A stretch of DNA of 64,000 bases from Nostoc sp. TH1S01 (lineage in GTDB: Bacteria > Cyanobacteriota > Cyanobacteriia > Cyanobacteriales > Nostocaceae): contig JAGKSW010000038.1 in assembly GCA_018993265.1 (NCBI GenBank), positions 16,804 to 80,803 of the forward strand. The letters are read 5' to 3'. Below are positions 9,058 through 16,936 of this stretch, piece after piece; within the stretch, counting starts at the first letter, position 1, and each line of letters starts with the position of its first letter. The position numbers and the translations under genes are program-made. The notes under the pieces were generated by a model that made no database searches, was not told where the DNA came from, and saw only the letters and a list, made by a program, of their open reading frames with translations.

Positions 9058-9675
9058 ATGACTCAATCTCTAAGCAAGTTAATTACATTTGATGAATTCG
9101 TTGCTAAATATCCAGAGCAAACAGAAAAACGTTACGAACTTCATGATGGAGTAGTTGTTGAAATGCCACAACCAACAGGAGATCATGAAGAAGTCACTGG
9201 ATTTTTAGCCTTTGAAATTACTAGAGAATGTATTCGTTTAAATCTTCCTTACTTTATACCTAAAACAGCACTAATAAAACCGCCAGAAAACGAATCAGCT
9301 TACTCACCAGATGTACTGTTGTTAAATCGTCTCAATTTGGTCAATGAACCTCTGTGGAAAAAAGAATCCACTGTTATTCAAAGTTCATCCATACCATTGA
9401 TTATTGAAGTAGTAAGTACAAACTGGCGTGATGATTATCTCAAAAAATACGCTGATTATGAAGAAATGGGGATTTCTGAATATTGGATTGTAGATTATGC
9501 AGGATTAGGTGGTAGGGAGTTTATTGGTAATCCTAAACAGCCTACTATTTTGGTTTGTGCGTTGGAAGATGGTGAGTATCGCGTGAGCAAATGTAGAGGT
9601 GATAACAGAATCGAATCTGTCACCTTCCCGGATTTAAACTTAACTGCACAACAGATTTTTAATGCTGGGTATTAG
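9058..9675 (+). CDS. Uma2 family (DUF820) putative endonuclease
   Basis: The 205-residue protein begins with TFDEFVAKYPEQTEKRYELHDGVVVEMPQPTGDHEEV, the standard opening of Uma2 proteins. The PD-(D/E)XK-like core is visible as SPDVLLL (Asp), PLIIEVVSTN (Glu) and LKKYADYEEMGISEYWIVD. These proteins are very numerous in cyanobacteria and are presumed restriction-like nucleases, but biochemical activity is mostly untested. The ATG at 9058 is preferred to the GTG at 9046 because the family normally begins near this Met. It stands alone, with no methyltransferase or antitoxin next to it. Confidence 0.88.
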   Translation: MTQSLSKLITFDEFVAKYPEQTEKRYELHDGVVVEMPQPTGDHEEVTGFLAFEITRECIRLNLPYFIPKTALIKPPENESAYSPDVLLLNRLNLVNEPLWKKESTVIQSSSIPLIIEVVSTNWRDDYLKKYADYEEMGISEYWIVDYAGLGGREFIGNPKQPTILVCALEDGEYRVSKCRGDNRIESVTFPDLNLTAQQIFNAGY

Positions 9676-9806
9676 TAATGGTACGCTAAGACATTTATCA
9701 GATGATTTACATCTTCCTACTTCAATACCACAGACAAGCGATCGCACTCTACTTATATTCTTTCTAACGATATCAGACTGATGTCATGGTAGCTTGATTA
9801 AAGTTG

Positions 9807-9877
9807 CCCGGTAGTGTCAGTTTGCGGCTGACGACTACCGGGAAATCCTCCGTAATTGATTAGGCCAACTAGGGAGG
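9807..9877 (+). promoter_or_regulatory. Structured 5-prime leader: strong hairpin plus sequestered ribosome-binding site
   Basis: CCCGGTAGT-GTCAG pairs with CTGAC-ACTACCGGG (14 base pairs, one bulged G, loop TTTGCGG; 9807-9842). Five bases later CCTCC (9847-9851) can pair with GGAGG (9873-9877), the ribosome-binding site of the response-regulator gene starting at 9889. No T-run follows the first stem, so it is unlikely to be a simple terminator. Confidence 0.5.
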
Positions 9878-9888
9878 CACAGTTTATC

Positions 9889-10344
9889 ATGGCAAATAAT
9901 TACAAAGATTTACATCTGCAAGATGATGTAAAAAATGACCAATCTTTAGATGGGTTGCAAATTCTTGTAGTAGATGATAACGAAGATAGTCTGATGTTGA
10001 CGACTTTTATTTTAGAAAGCTACGGTCTACAAGTCACAACAGCAAAATCAGCTTTAGATGCACTCAAGTTAATCAAAAATCGTAGATTTGATGTTTTCAT
10101 TTTTGATATTGCAATGCCAAAAGTAGATGGATATTCTTTAATTCGCAAAGTTAGACAAATGTTACTCTTGCAAAAACAGCATACACCTGCTATTGCTTTA
10201 ACTTCTCTGACTGCGGAAGAAAGTTATCGTTTGGCATTGTTATCTGGCTTTCAAGGCTATGTTCATAAACCTGTAGAGGCTGGTGTGTTAATAGCTGAAA
10301 TTACAAAAGTTTTAGGATTTGCTCAAGGAGAAAATGGTGAATAA
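9889..10344 (+). CDS. Single-domain response regulator (CheY-like receiver)
   Basis: After about 30 variable residues a complete receiver domain follows: VVDDNEDS supplies the acidic pair, FIFDIAMPK the phospho-acceptor Asp, ALTSL the conserved Thr/Ser and VHKPVE the Lys. There is no output domain, so it probably works by protein contact with a partner kinase or effector. GGGAGG at 9872 precedes the ATG at 9889 by 11 bases, which decides this start over the upstream TTG at 9856 given by the track. No kinase is adjacent. The gene has a hairpin-rich leader that could control translation. Confidence 0.9.
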   Translation: MANNYKDLHLQDDVKNDQSLDGLQILVVDDNEDSLMLTTFILESYGLQVTTAKSALDALKLIKNRRFDVFIFDIAMPKVDGYSLIRKVRQMLLLQKQHTPAIALTSLTAEESYRLALLSGFQGYVHKPVEAGVLIAEITKVLGFAQGENGE

Positions 10345-10401
10345 TTCAGAGCGATCGCTAAAATACATACAGACAACCCAGGTAAATTCAGTAGGCGATC
10401 G

Positions 10402-11439
10402 ATGACTAACCAACTCCAAGACTATAATCCAAGTGGTGTCGGTGAAATTAATGGCAACCTCTTTGGTTTGCCATTTGATTACGAGTCAGCAAACTTAATT
10501 GTCTTTGCCGTACCTTGGGAAGTCACAGTTTCCTATGGTGCAGGTACAGCCAACGGCCCCCAAAGAATCCTCGATGCTTCCACACAACTAGATTTATTTG
10601 ATTTTGACAACCCCGATGGCTGGAAACAGGGAATTTTTTTGGTTGAAATTCCTCAAGATATTTTAGAAAAAAATCATTACCATCGCACATTAGCCGCCCA
10701 AATTATTGAAAGGCTGGCACAAGGTAAACTCATAACAGACACACCCGATTTAACTCCTATCCTCACAGAAATTAATCAGGCTTCTCAACAGGTGAATCAA
10801 TGGTTATTTACCCAGTGTCAGCAAGCGATAAATCAAGGTAAGCAAGTAGCAGTTATTGGTGGAGATCACAGTTCTCCATTAGGTTATTTTCAAGCATTAG
10901 CAACGAAATATTCTAACTACGGCGTTCTGCACATTGATGCACATGCAGATTTACGCGATGCTTATGAAGAATTTGAATTTTCTCATGCCTCCATCATGTT
11001 TAATGCTGTGAAATTACCGCAAATCTCTAAGTTAGTTCAGGTAGGTTTACGTGATATTAGCCATGATGAAGTGCAAATGATTGATCAATCTCATGGTCGC
11101 ATCGTTGCCTATTATGACCCAGCCATCAAGCAAAAAATGTATGCTGGCATCACATGGATAGAGATATGCCGGGAAATTATCAATCATTTGCCCGAAAATG
11201 TTTACATTAGCTTTGATATAGATGGTTTAGATCCAAAACTTTGTCCAAATACAGGTACGCCTGTTGCTGGTGGGTTGGAATTAGAGCAAGCATTCTGTAT
11301 ATTACGTGAATTAGTCAATAGCGGTAGAAAAATTATTGGCTTTGATGTTTGTGAAGTTGGTGATGCAGAGTGGGATGGCAACGTTGGTGCGAGAGTTGTC
11401 TATAAGCTGGCGAATTTCATGGAACTATCTCAGCGATGA
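10402..11439 (+). CDS. speB: Ureohydrolase, agmatinase-type
   Basis: The Mn2+-binding motifs of the arginase/agmatinase fold are intact: GGDHSSPLG (about residue 153), HIDAHADLRDAYE (about 177) and SFDIDGLDP (about 272), followed by GTPVAGGLE. The family hydrolyses guanidino compounds: agmatine to putrescine and urea, arginine to ornithine, or guanidine itself in some cyanobacterial members. At 345 residues it is longer than the typical 300-residue bacterial agmatinase, with an inserted helical stretch near residues 95-130. It resembles the agmatinase described for arginine catabolism in Anabaena. The symbol is given with caution, since substrate cannot be read from motifs. The gene follows the response regulator by 57 bases and may be cotranscribed. 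Confidence 0.8.
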   Translation: MTNQLQDYNPSGVGEINGNLFGLPFDYESANLIVFAVPWEVTVSYGAGTANGPQRILDASTQLDLFDFDNPDGWKQGIFLVEIPQDILEKNHYHRTLAAQIIERLAQGKLITDTPDLTPILTEINQASQQVNQWLFTQCQQAINQGKQVAVIGGDHSSPLGYFQALATKYSNYGVLHIDAHADLRDAYEEFEFSHASIMFNAVKLPQISKLVQVGLRDISHDEVQMIDQSHGRIVAYYDPAIKQKMYAGITWIEICREIINHLPENVYISFDIDGLDPKLCPNTGTPVAGGLELEQAFCILRELVNSGRKIIGFDVCEVGDAEWDGNVGARVVYKLANFMELSQR

Positions 11440-11494
11440 GTGCAATTAGGTAGAAAGCGATCGCATATTACCATCAAACTTCAATAAACATCCT

Positions 11495-11788
11495 CTACGA
11501 TACTTTTGGTTGATACCACAGCGATAAATTTAACTGGGAACAGAAGTAATCTCCAGCAATAATTTGCTGCTTGTGGTCAACTATCCAATCATACAGTTGT
11601 GCAGCTCTTGCTAATGCAACCCGTTCAGAACGATAAAGTCGTGGACTAGGACAGAAAACCTCGCCATTGATGTGTATCCCTGCAATCAACCAATAGTCAC
11701 TGCTTTCACCCTCTGGTAAAATTTCTAGAAACCCGTTACTGTAAGGCTCGATTATTCCCATATTCATTTGCAAGCCAATCGAACTCAA
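11495..11788 (-). CDS. Small conserved-type hypothetical protein
   Basis: A 97-residue soluble protein with IIEPYSNGFLEILPEGE, DYWLIAGIHINGEVF and YRSERVALARAAQLYDWI. I recognise no functional domain. Codon use and length look like a genuine small cyanobacterial gene. It is convergent with the ureohydrolase gene (56-base gap). The start may be at 11788 or at one of two Met codons within the first eleven residues. The 313 bases upstream, to 12101, hold no gene. Confidence 0.6.
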   Translation of the reverse strand: MSSIGLQMNMGIIEPYSNGFLEILPEGESSDYWLIAGIHINGEVFCPSPRLYRSERVALARAAQLYDWIVDHKQQIIAGDYFCSQLNLSLWYQPKVS

Positions 11789-11914
11789 AAAATATAGTGT
11801 GACAACAATCGTCTTATTTAATGTATCGAGGGTTTTCCGAAATAAAAGTAGTGTAAGCTCTATTTGTTATGCTTCAGGTATTTGATCTATGATTAACTAT
11901 ATATGAAATATATG

Positions 11915-11930
11915 TAGTAAAGTAATTTTA
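11915..11930. repeat. 16-bp direct repeat, copy 1
   Basis: TAGTAAAGTAATTTTA occurs here and again at 12537-12552, flanking the small gene at 12102. Confidence 0.7.
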
Positions 11931-12101
11931 GTAACAGCAGGCAAAAAACAACTACTGAATTAACAAAATTAGTATTATTGCTGTTTACGTTTGATGATCT
12001 GCTTTATTTAAACTTTTATACCTAATCTATAACTGCGGTTTTTATTCCTAGCAGGAAGTATTTAAGCCATTAACAATATCGTCACAAGAGGATAGATTAC
12101 A

Positions 12102-12512
12102 TTGACTGCTAACACACTTATAGAACGAATCAATCAACATCAATATTTGCGTGATTTACGAAATAAATTACTCCATCTTCACCGGATGCTACTAGATACA
12201 GAACGCATCAACTATGAACAGGTTCGCGGACGAGTATCGAATAGTGAACTTTTTCAACTTGTGATTGCAGATGAGCAATTTGCTTGGCTACATCGAATTT
12301 CTGAACTAGTTGTGCAAATTGATGAAACCCTATCATCTGATCAACCCATATCTTTAGAAGATGTGCAAAATTTAATTGCAAACGCTCGAAGTTTAATCGC
12401 ACCTTCCGAGGTTGACAATGAGTTCGCTAGAAAATACTATGCTGCTCTCCAAAATGAACCGAGTGTTGTATTAGCACATGCAGCAGTTTCAGAACTCTTA
12501 ACTACTAAGTAA
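12102..12512 (+). CDS. Unknown 136-aa helical protein
   Basis: The frame starts with TTG at 12102, preceded by AGAGG nine to ten bases upstream, and no alternative ATG exists before residue 30. The protein is soluble and predicted to be almost entirely helical (LRDLRNKLLHLHRMLLDTERINYEQ, LHRISELVVQIDETL, DVQNLIANARSLIAPSEV). I do not recognise a family. It is flanked by a 16-bp direct repeat and followed by a good terminator, so it is probably a one-gene unit. Confidence 0.72.
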   Translation: MTANTLIERINQHQYLRDLRNKLLHLHRMLLDTERINYEQVRGRVSNSELFQLVIADEQFAWLHRISELVVQIDETLSSDQPISLEDVQNLIANARSLIAPSEVDNEFARKYYAALQNEPSVVLAHAAVSELLTTK

Positions 12513-12524
12513 ATTAGGCAAAGC

Positions 12525-12570
12525 AAAGGATATGTATAGTAAAGTAATTTTACGCTACATATCCTTTTTT
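12525..12570 (+). terminator. Intrinsic terminator after the 136-aa gene
   Basis: AAAGGATATGTA pairs with TACATATCCTTT across an AT-rich loop, followed by a T-run. The loop contains the second copy of the 16-bp direct repeat (12537-12552). Confidence 0.8.
12537..12552. repeat. 16-bp direct repeat, copy 2
   Basis: TAGTAAAGTAATTTTA, identical to 11915-11930, here forming the loop of the terminator hairpin. Confidence 0.7.
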
Positions 12571-12614
12571 ATTTTTTATCTAAGATTGCTGAAACTGCAC
12601 GTCAATTAACATCA

Positions 12615-12762
12615 AATCGATATGAAGAAGCATATAATTAGCCTGCGTGGTGCGCCAAGCGTAGCGCAAGCGCGATAGGCAGGCAGGCTTTGTTTATATA
12701 GCCCCAGACTTCCAGTTTGAGGGTTTGATTTATATGCAGCTTCATATTAAATTGGTATAACG
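12615..12762. repeat. MITE-like inverted repeat element
   Basis: Outer arms near AATCGATATGAAGAAGCATATAA and TTTATATGCAGCTTCATATTAAATT are imperfect complements. Inside lies a GC-rich hairpin with GCCTGC/GCAGGC arms around GTAGCGCAAGCGCG. It holds no reading frame and sits just upstream of the methyltransferase-HIT gene. Confidence 0.6.
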
Positions 12763-12813
12763 ATTTTATGATTAGCTGTGCTAAGACAGGAATGATCTAA
12801 AAATTAACATTCC

Positions 12814-13671
12814 ATGCAGCAGCAAAAAAATCAATTCAGTCATCTCACAGCAATCGAAAGAACGTACCTGTCATTTCCAGCAAAGTTTTTATTAAATCAA
12901 AACCTACTTCAAGGCCGAATACTAGATTTTGGCTGTGGTTTTGGTAGCGATGTTAAATTATTGAGTGAAAAAGGCTTTGATATTATCGGTTATGATCCTT
13001 ATTATTTACCTCATTACCCACATGGACAATTCGATACGATCATTTGCTTTTATGTTTTAAATGTTTTGTTTTCTGAAGAACAAGCTAATGTTTTAATGGA
13101 AGTATCACATTTATTAAGACCAGGTGGTAAAGCTTATTATGTCGTGAGAAGAGATATTAAAAAACAAGGTTTTAGAGAACATTATGTTCATAAAAAACCG
13201 ACATATCAATGTGTTGTCAAGCTGCCTTTTCATTCAATTTATTTAGATGAAAGCCGAGAAATATATGAATATATTCATTATAATTATCAACGTAATTCAT
13301 CTAATAACTGTATATTTTGTAATCCTTACAAACATTTAAATTTATTAACTGAATCAGCAACAGCTTATGCTATGTTTGATGGTTATCCTGTAAGTAAAGG
13401 ACATGTATTAGTCATTCCTAAACGGCATGTAAGTAATTATTTTGAATTACCATTTAAAGAACAATCTGCTTGCTGGTTGATAGTAAATAAAGTTCAAGAG
13501 ATTCTCAAAACAGAATTTGCGCCCGATGGCTTTAATGTGGGAATGAATATCAATCGAGAAGCTGGACAAAATATTATGCACGCTAGTATTCATATCATCC
13601 CCCGCTATAAAGGTGATAATATGGGTACTAAAAGTGGTATTAGGAATGTAATAAATAAAAAAAATAAGTGA
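12814..13671 (+). CDS. SAM methyltransferase - HIT domain fusion with altered histidine triad
   Basis: Residues about 25-135 form a class I methyltransferase with the SAM-binding ILDFGCGFGSDV and a post-core LLRPGGKAYYVVRRD. From about 165 a HIT domain begins with CIFC, continues with YPVSKGHVLVIPKRHVSNYFEL and ends in GQNIMHASIHIIPRYKGD. The family triad H-x-H-x-H reads His256-Ala-Ser258-Ile-His260: the middle residue, the nucleophile that forms the nucleotidyl intermediate in FHIT and HINT enzymes, is Ser (codon AGT at 13585). Hydrolase activity is therefore doubtful, and nucleotide binding without turnover is possible. The gene stands alone and is AT-rich relative to its neighbours. The fusion looks genuine since the linker is in one continuous frame. 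Confidence 0.85.
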   Translation: MQQQKNQFSHLTAIERTYLSFPAKFLLNQNLLQGRILDFGCGFGSDVKLLSEKGFDIIGYDPYYLPHYPHGQFDTIICFYVLNVLFSEEQANVLMEVSHLLRPGGKAYYVVRRDIKKQGFREHYVHKKPTYQCVVKLPFHSIYLDESREIYEYIHYNYQRNSSNNCIFCNPYKHLNLLTESATAYAMFDGYPVSKGHVLVIPKRHVSNYFELPFKEQSACWLIVNKVQEILKTEFAPDGFNVGMNINREAGQNIMHASIHIIPRYKGDNMGTKSGIRNVINKKNK

Positions 13672-14331
13672 TGTACCATTTGTTGGTGATTAGAGATTAT
13701 TTATAAAGTAAAAATAAAATTCCCGTAGGGTGTATTAGGCGCAGACTGTGAGCTAATTCATCATAAAATGATACGTGATATCATTTTGATGTTTTGTCAA
13801 GGGTATCTGATAAATTCTCTTGAAAATTCTTTTGTGTAATTTTGGTAATAGTAGATTCATGGATTACTTTTGTTAATTTAATAAGTGATAATGTTTTATG
13901 TTCAAACAGATAATCTATTTTTTTATGTAAATCACAATAATCTCTATGCCATGAAACAGTTATTTATATATTTGCTGAATACAAATATATAAATTTTAAT
14001 GATTATATTGAATGCAAATATATTAGAAAAAATCTGGATGAGACACTTCATCAAATTAATGAATTTATTCTAAATAAATGTATTACTTTAGTTATAAATT
14101 TGAGATAATAATGAAGTTATTAAGTAAAACTGAATACAAAAGCAATAATAGGACTGAGGCAGACTTTACGACTTATCCGTGTTTCATTCTACGCTAAGCC
14201 GCTTCGCATCTAATGCGAATTTTAGGTTCGATAAATTAACGTTTTTGGTTATTTTTACGTAATTACTGAATTAAATGGCAGAATTTCGGGTTTATACCGC
14301 TATACTAACGCTGGAGAGTAGAATATCGAAG
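13672..14331. other. AT-rich intergenic region without a recognisable gene
   Basis: A weak hairpin with T-tail lies at 13760-13795 (CATCATAAAATGATA against TATCATTTTGATG) and may end the preceding transcript. The rest is AT-rich with stops in all frames and no gene that I can support. Confidence 0.5.
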
Positions 14332-14739
14332 ATGGTGCGATTGTTGGTCACAATGATTTTGCTGGTGTTGTTAACGGCTTGTGGTACTATTGGACTGCTG
14401 CCTACTAGTGAGTTAGTACAAAAAGCGATCGCACTTGGGCTAGAACAAACCAAACAAGAACTCAGCCAAAAACTAGATATAGATTTTCAGGGATTTGAAA
14501 TTAAGCAGTTAAAAATTGCCGAAGAAAAGCCATTAACAATTCAAAATTTACCAGCCTTCCGTGTCAAAGGAAAATACGATTTAATTATCAACTTACCGCA
14601 GCGACAGTTGACGCAACTGCAACAACCCTTTGAACTGTATTTACAAATTCAACAAGAAGGCAAAACTTGGCGATTATTATTACCAGACAAGAATAGCAAA
14701 GATTCTCAAAGAGTTTGGCGTAGTTACCTGATTGATTAA
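14332..14739 (+). CDS. Small lipoprotein of unknown function
   Basis: Starting at the ATG at 14332, the protein opens with MVRLLVTMILLVLLTACG, a signal peptide with lipobox LTAC. About 115 residues follow: an amphipathic helix (SELVQKAIALGLEQTKQELSQKL) and a beta-rich section ending in WRLLLPDKNSKDSQRVWRSYLI. It should be lipid-anchored in the periplasm. GGAGAG about 13 bases upstream supports this start over the track start at 14275. I do not know its function. The next membrane protein gene begins 97 bases downstream. Confidence 0.8.
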   Translation: MVRLLVTMILLVLLTACGTIGLLPTSELVQKAIALGLEQTKQELSQKLDIDFQGFEIKQLKIAEEKPLTIQNLPAFRVKGKYDLIINLPQRQLTQLQQPFELYLQIQQEGKTWRLLLPDKNSKDSQRVWRSYLID

Positions 14740-14836
14740 TTAATATGTGCAAGTAGCCAAACCAGCACAACCATTCCGTATAAATGCCCAGCCGTAGCCA
14801 TGATTGAAGTGATAGTTTCAGTGGAGACAGGGCAAA

Positions 14837-15610
14837 ATGTATTTTAACTTTTTTATCAGTTCTATCGTCGGAATCGTCGCTATATTACTGTTAGCATTTG
14901 GTGTATTGCAATGGTTCCATGTACCCGCCGGTAACTTTCTCGATTGGGTAATTGGCGGTGCGAGTTTTTGGTGGTTGTTGGTAATTGTAACTGTACCTTG
15001 GAATGTGCATTTTCAAGCTAAAGAAGTTTTAGCAGAAGCCGCACAGTCTTCCGAAAAAGGCATTCCTGTAGATGGGAAACAAGTAAAATATGTCCAATTA
15101 TTAGCCAAGCGATCGCTTTGGGTTGCCGTCGCCTTACACTTATTTTCAGCGGTTGGACTTTACACTCTCGCAGCCACTGGAATTAGCGCCGTAGGTTATA
15201 TCAGTTCCGGTGCTGCTTTATTATTAACTATTCTGCGTCCGGCCATTCGCGCCTACGAATATTTATATGCACGGCTAACTATGATTAGCCAAGAATGGAA
15301 ATATCCCCGCGAAGATATTTATGAACTGCGGAATCGTTTTTATGAATTAGAACAAAAAGTCCAATCTATTGAAGAGCAACTCAACCCAGAACAATCATAT
15401 TCTTTGCCAGCTACCCAACAACGTTTTGCTGAAGAAACTCGCAAAGAACTGTCAAGGATTTTAGCCAATTTAGAAGAATTACGCGCCACAAATCAAACAG
15501 AACATGAACGTTTAGCCAGAGAAGCCAGAAATGCGATCGCCCAACTTTCTACTGATGGGCAATTTCTCGATCACGTCCGCGAAATTATTCGCTTTTTCAA
15601 AACAGCTTAG
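14837..15610 (+). CDS. Membrane protein with C-terminal coiled coil, unknown function
   Basis: Four hydrophobic stretches can be seen (about residues 4-25, 36-55, 93-118 and 120-137). The last 120 residues are charged and helical with a likely coiled coil (YELRNRFYELEQKVQSIEEQLNPE and ELSRILANLEELRATNQTEHERL). The topology suggests membrane anchoring with a cytoplasmic coiled-coil tail. I do not recognise a named family. GGAGACAGGG just before the ATG is a plausible ribosome-binding site. Confidence 0.75.
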   Translation: MYFNFFISSIVGIVAILLLAFGVLQWFHVPAGNFLDWVIGGASFWWLLVIVTVPWNVHFQAKEVLAEAAQSSEKGIPVDGKQVKYVQLLAKRSLWVAVALHLFSAVGLYTLAATGISAVGYISSGAALLLTILRPAIRAYEYLYARLTMISQEWKYPREDIYELRNRFYELEQKVQSIEEQLNPEQSYSLPATQQRFAEETRKELSRILANLEELRATNQTEHERLAREARNAIAQLSTDGQFLDHVREIIRFFKTA

Positions 15611-15644
15611 GTAACAGAACTTAGACACAGTTTATCCGTTGAGA

Positions 15645-15771
15645 CGGGTGTCAGAAGGTCAAGGTATAGGGGTTTCCGGGCTTTGAATATATATACCGTT
15701 CGACTGACATGGAAGTTGAGCTTGTCAAAACTCACGGCGAAGCCCTCACACCCTTATACCCCTGCTAAAAG
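15645..15771. repeat. Inverted dispersed repeat with TATAGGGGT/ATACCCCT arms
   Basis: GGGTGT...GGTATAGGGGT and TATACCCCT with ACACCC lie about 100 bases apart in opposite orientation. Related words occur at 40499-40570 and 56950-57015. Confidence 0.5.
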
Positions 15772-15785
15772 CTAGTACAAAAAGG

Positions 15786-15823
15786 CTGAAGTATGAAGTC
15801 TGAAGTATGAAATGAAGAAACCC
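15786..15823. repeat. Heptameric STRR, GAAGTAT/GAAGTCT type
   Basis: Consecutive seven-base units (TGAAGTA, TGAAGTC, TGAAGTA) form a short tandem tract in the gap between the coiled-coil protein and sufE. Confidence 0.7.
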
Positions 15824-15917
15824 TTAGAGTGAACTTTTCAGCAATTGATAATGGGTGCTTTATTTCCGCCGAACTGTACTAGTCTATTTACTCAGTACTT
15901 TTTACTATTGTTCTAAC

Positions 15918-16340
15918 TTAACATTCCAACGCCTTTTTTTGCATGGTTTTAAATATGTTGTAAAAACCGTTAGCACGGGAAGGTGTCAAACTCACATTTA
16001 AACCTGTTGCTTGAATAAAATCTGGTGTTAATTGGACAATTTCTGTGGGACTTAGTCCATTTAAACCTTCAATCAATAGTGCGACTAATCCCTTAGTTAA
16101 TTGAGAATCAGATTCTCCTTGAAATACTACTTTCCCATCATTTAAGGCTGCGGTAACATACACCTGAGAAACGCAACCTGGGACTTTATTTTCTGGTACC
16201 TTGTCAGCTTCTGGAAACTCTGGAAGCTTCTGCGCGTACCAGATGAGTTGTTCATAGCGCCGCTTAGGATCGGAAGCACGTTGAAAGCGCTGGACGATTT
16301 TAGCGAGAGCAGGTGGTAAAGAATCTAAACTGGAAGACAT
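15918..16340 (-). CDS. sufE: SufE-family cysteine desulfurase activator
   Basis: A 140-residue SufE protein, normal length. SufE takes persulfide sulfur from the SufS desulfurase and passes it to the SufBCD scaffold for Fe-S cluster assembly. The sulfur-accepting Cys56 is in the expected NKVPGCVSQVYV context, and the C-terminal RANGFYNIFKTMQKKALEC helix fits the family. It is transcribed alone here. The 350 bases upstream, between it and the tRNA, show nothing recognisable. Confidence 0.93.
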   Translation of the reverse strand: MSSSLDSLPPALAKIVQRFQRASDPKRRYEQLIWYAQKLPEFPEADKVPENKVPGCVSQVYVTAALNDGKVVFQGESDSQLTKGLVALLIEGLNGLSPTEIVQLTPDFIQATGLNVSLTPSRANGFYNIFKTMQKKALEC

Positions 16341-16691
16341 AACAGAAGCTGCAAATAATTCGGTCTCACCTTGAGTGTAAATTATCTAGAGCGCGATCGC
16401 GTTCATGATGAGCAAGTCTATAACCAAAACCTAGAAACTTAAATTTAGACTTCAAATGTACATTCACAAACTGGATGTCGCTATTTAACAAATTAAAGTC
16501 GTGACGTTTAAACCGTAAAACTCTTGCACAGTAAGGATTTTAGAGATTTATATGATTATACAAAAGTAACGAGAGATTTTTCACGGATTTCACAAATTGA
16601 GGTCGCAAACCCAAAAATTTCACATTTTAAGAGTCGCTTATTTTCTTCAGCTAGAACTATCAAGCTTTAAGTTAGCTATTTACTGTTTAAA

Positions 16692-16765
16692 TGGCTCAGG
16701 TCGGATTTGAACCAACGACCCCAGGCTTATGAGTCCCGTGCTCTAACCAACTGAGCTACTGAGCC
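16692..16765 (-). tRNA. tRNA with anticodon CAT (probably elongator tRNA-Met)
   Basis: The reverse strand folds as a cloverleaf: acceptor GGCTCAG/CTGAGCC with discriminator A, D stem GCTC/GAGC, anticodon loop CTCATAA and T arm with TTCAAAT. The 3-prime CCA is not encoded. The anticodon stem has an A-G mismatch next to the loop (positions 31-39). CAT can mark initiator, elongator Met or lysidine-modified Ile. The body closely resembles bacterial elongator tRNA-Met, and the acceptor end is fully paired, which argues against the initiator. Confidence 0.92.
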
Positions 16766-16875
16766 AAGCGCTTTCGCATTAATTCTTAATATAGCATATA
16801 CAATTGTTGATGACTAGTCTTTTTTTCAATTAATTTTCCTCCACAATCGAATTTGGCATTTTAAAAAACCAAGCG

Positions 16876-16900
16876 AAAGAGGGAGACTCTCTCCCTCTTT
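16876..16900 (-). terminator. Hairpin terminator for the M23 peptidase gene
   Basis: AAAGAGGGAGA pairs perfectly with TCTCCCTCTTT over a three-base loop, 36 bases beyond the stop codon. T-runs on either side let it act in both directions. Confidence 0.75.
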
Positions 16901-16936
16901 TGACAAGGTAATGACTGGGTTAGATACAGACAAGGA

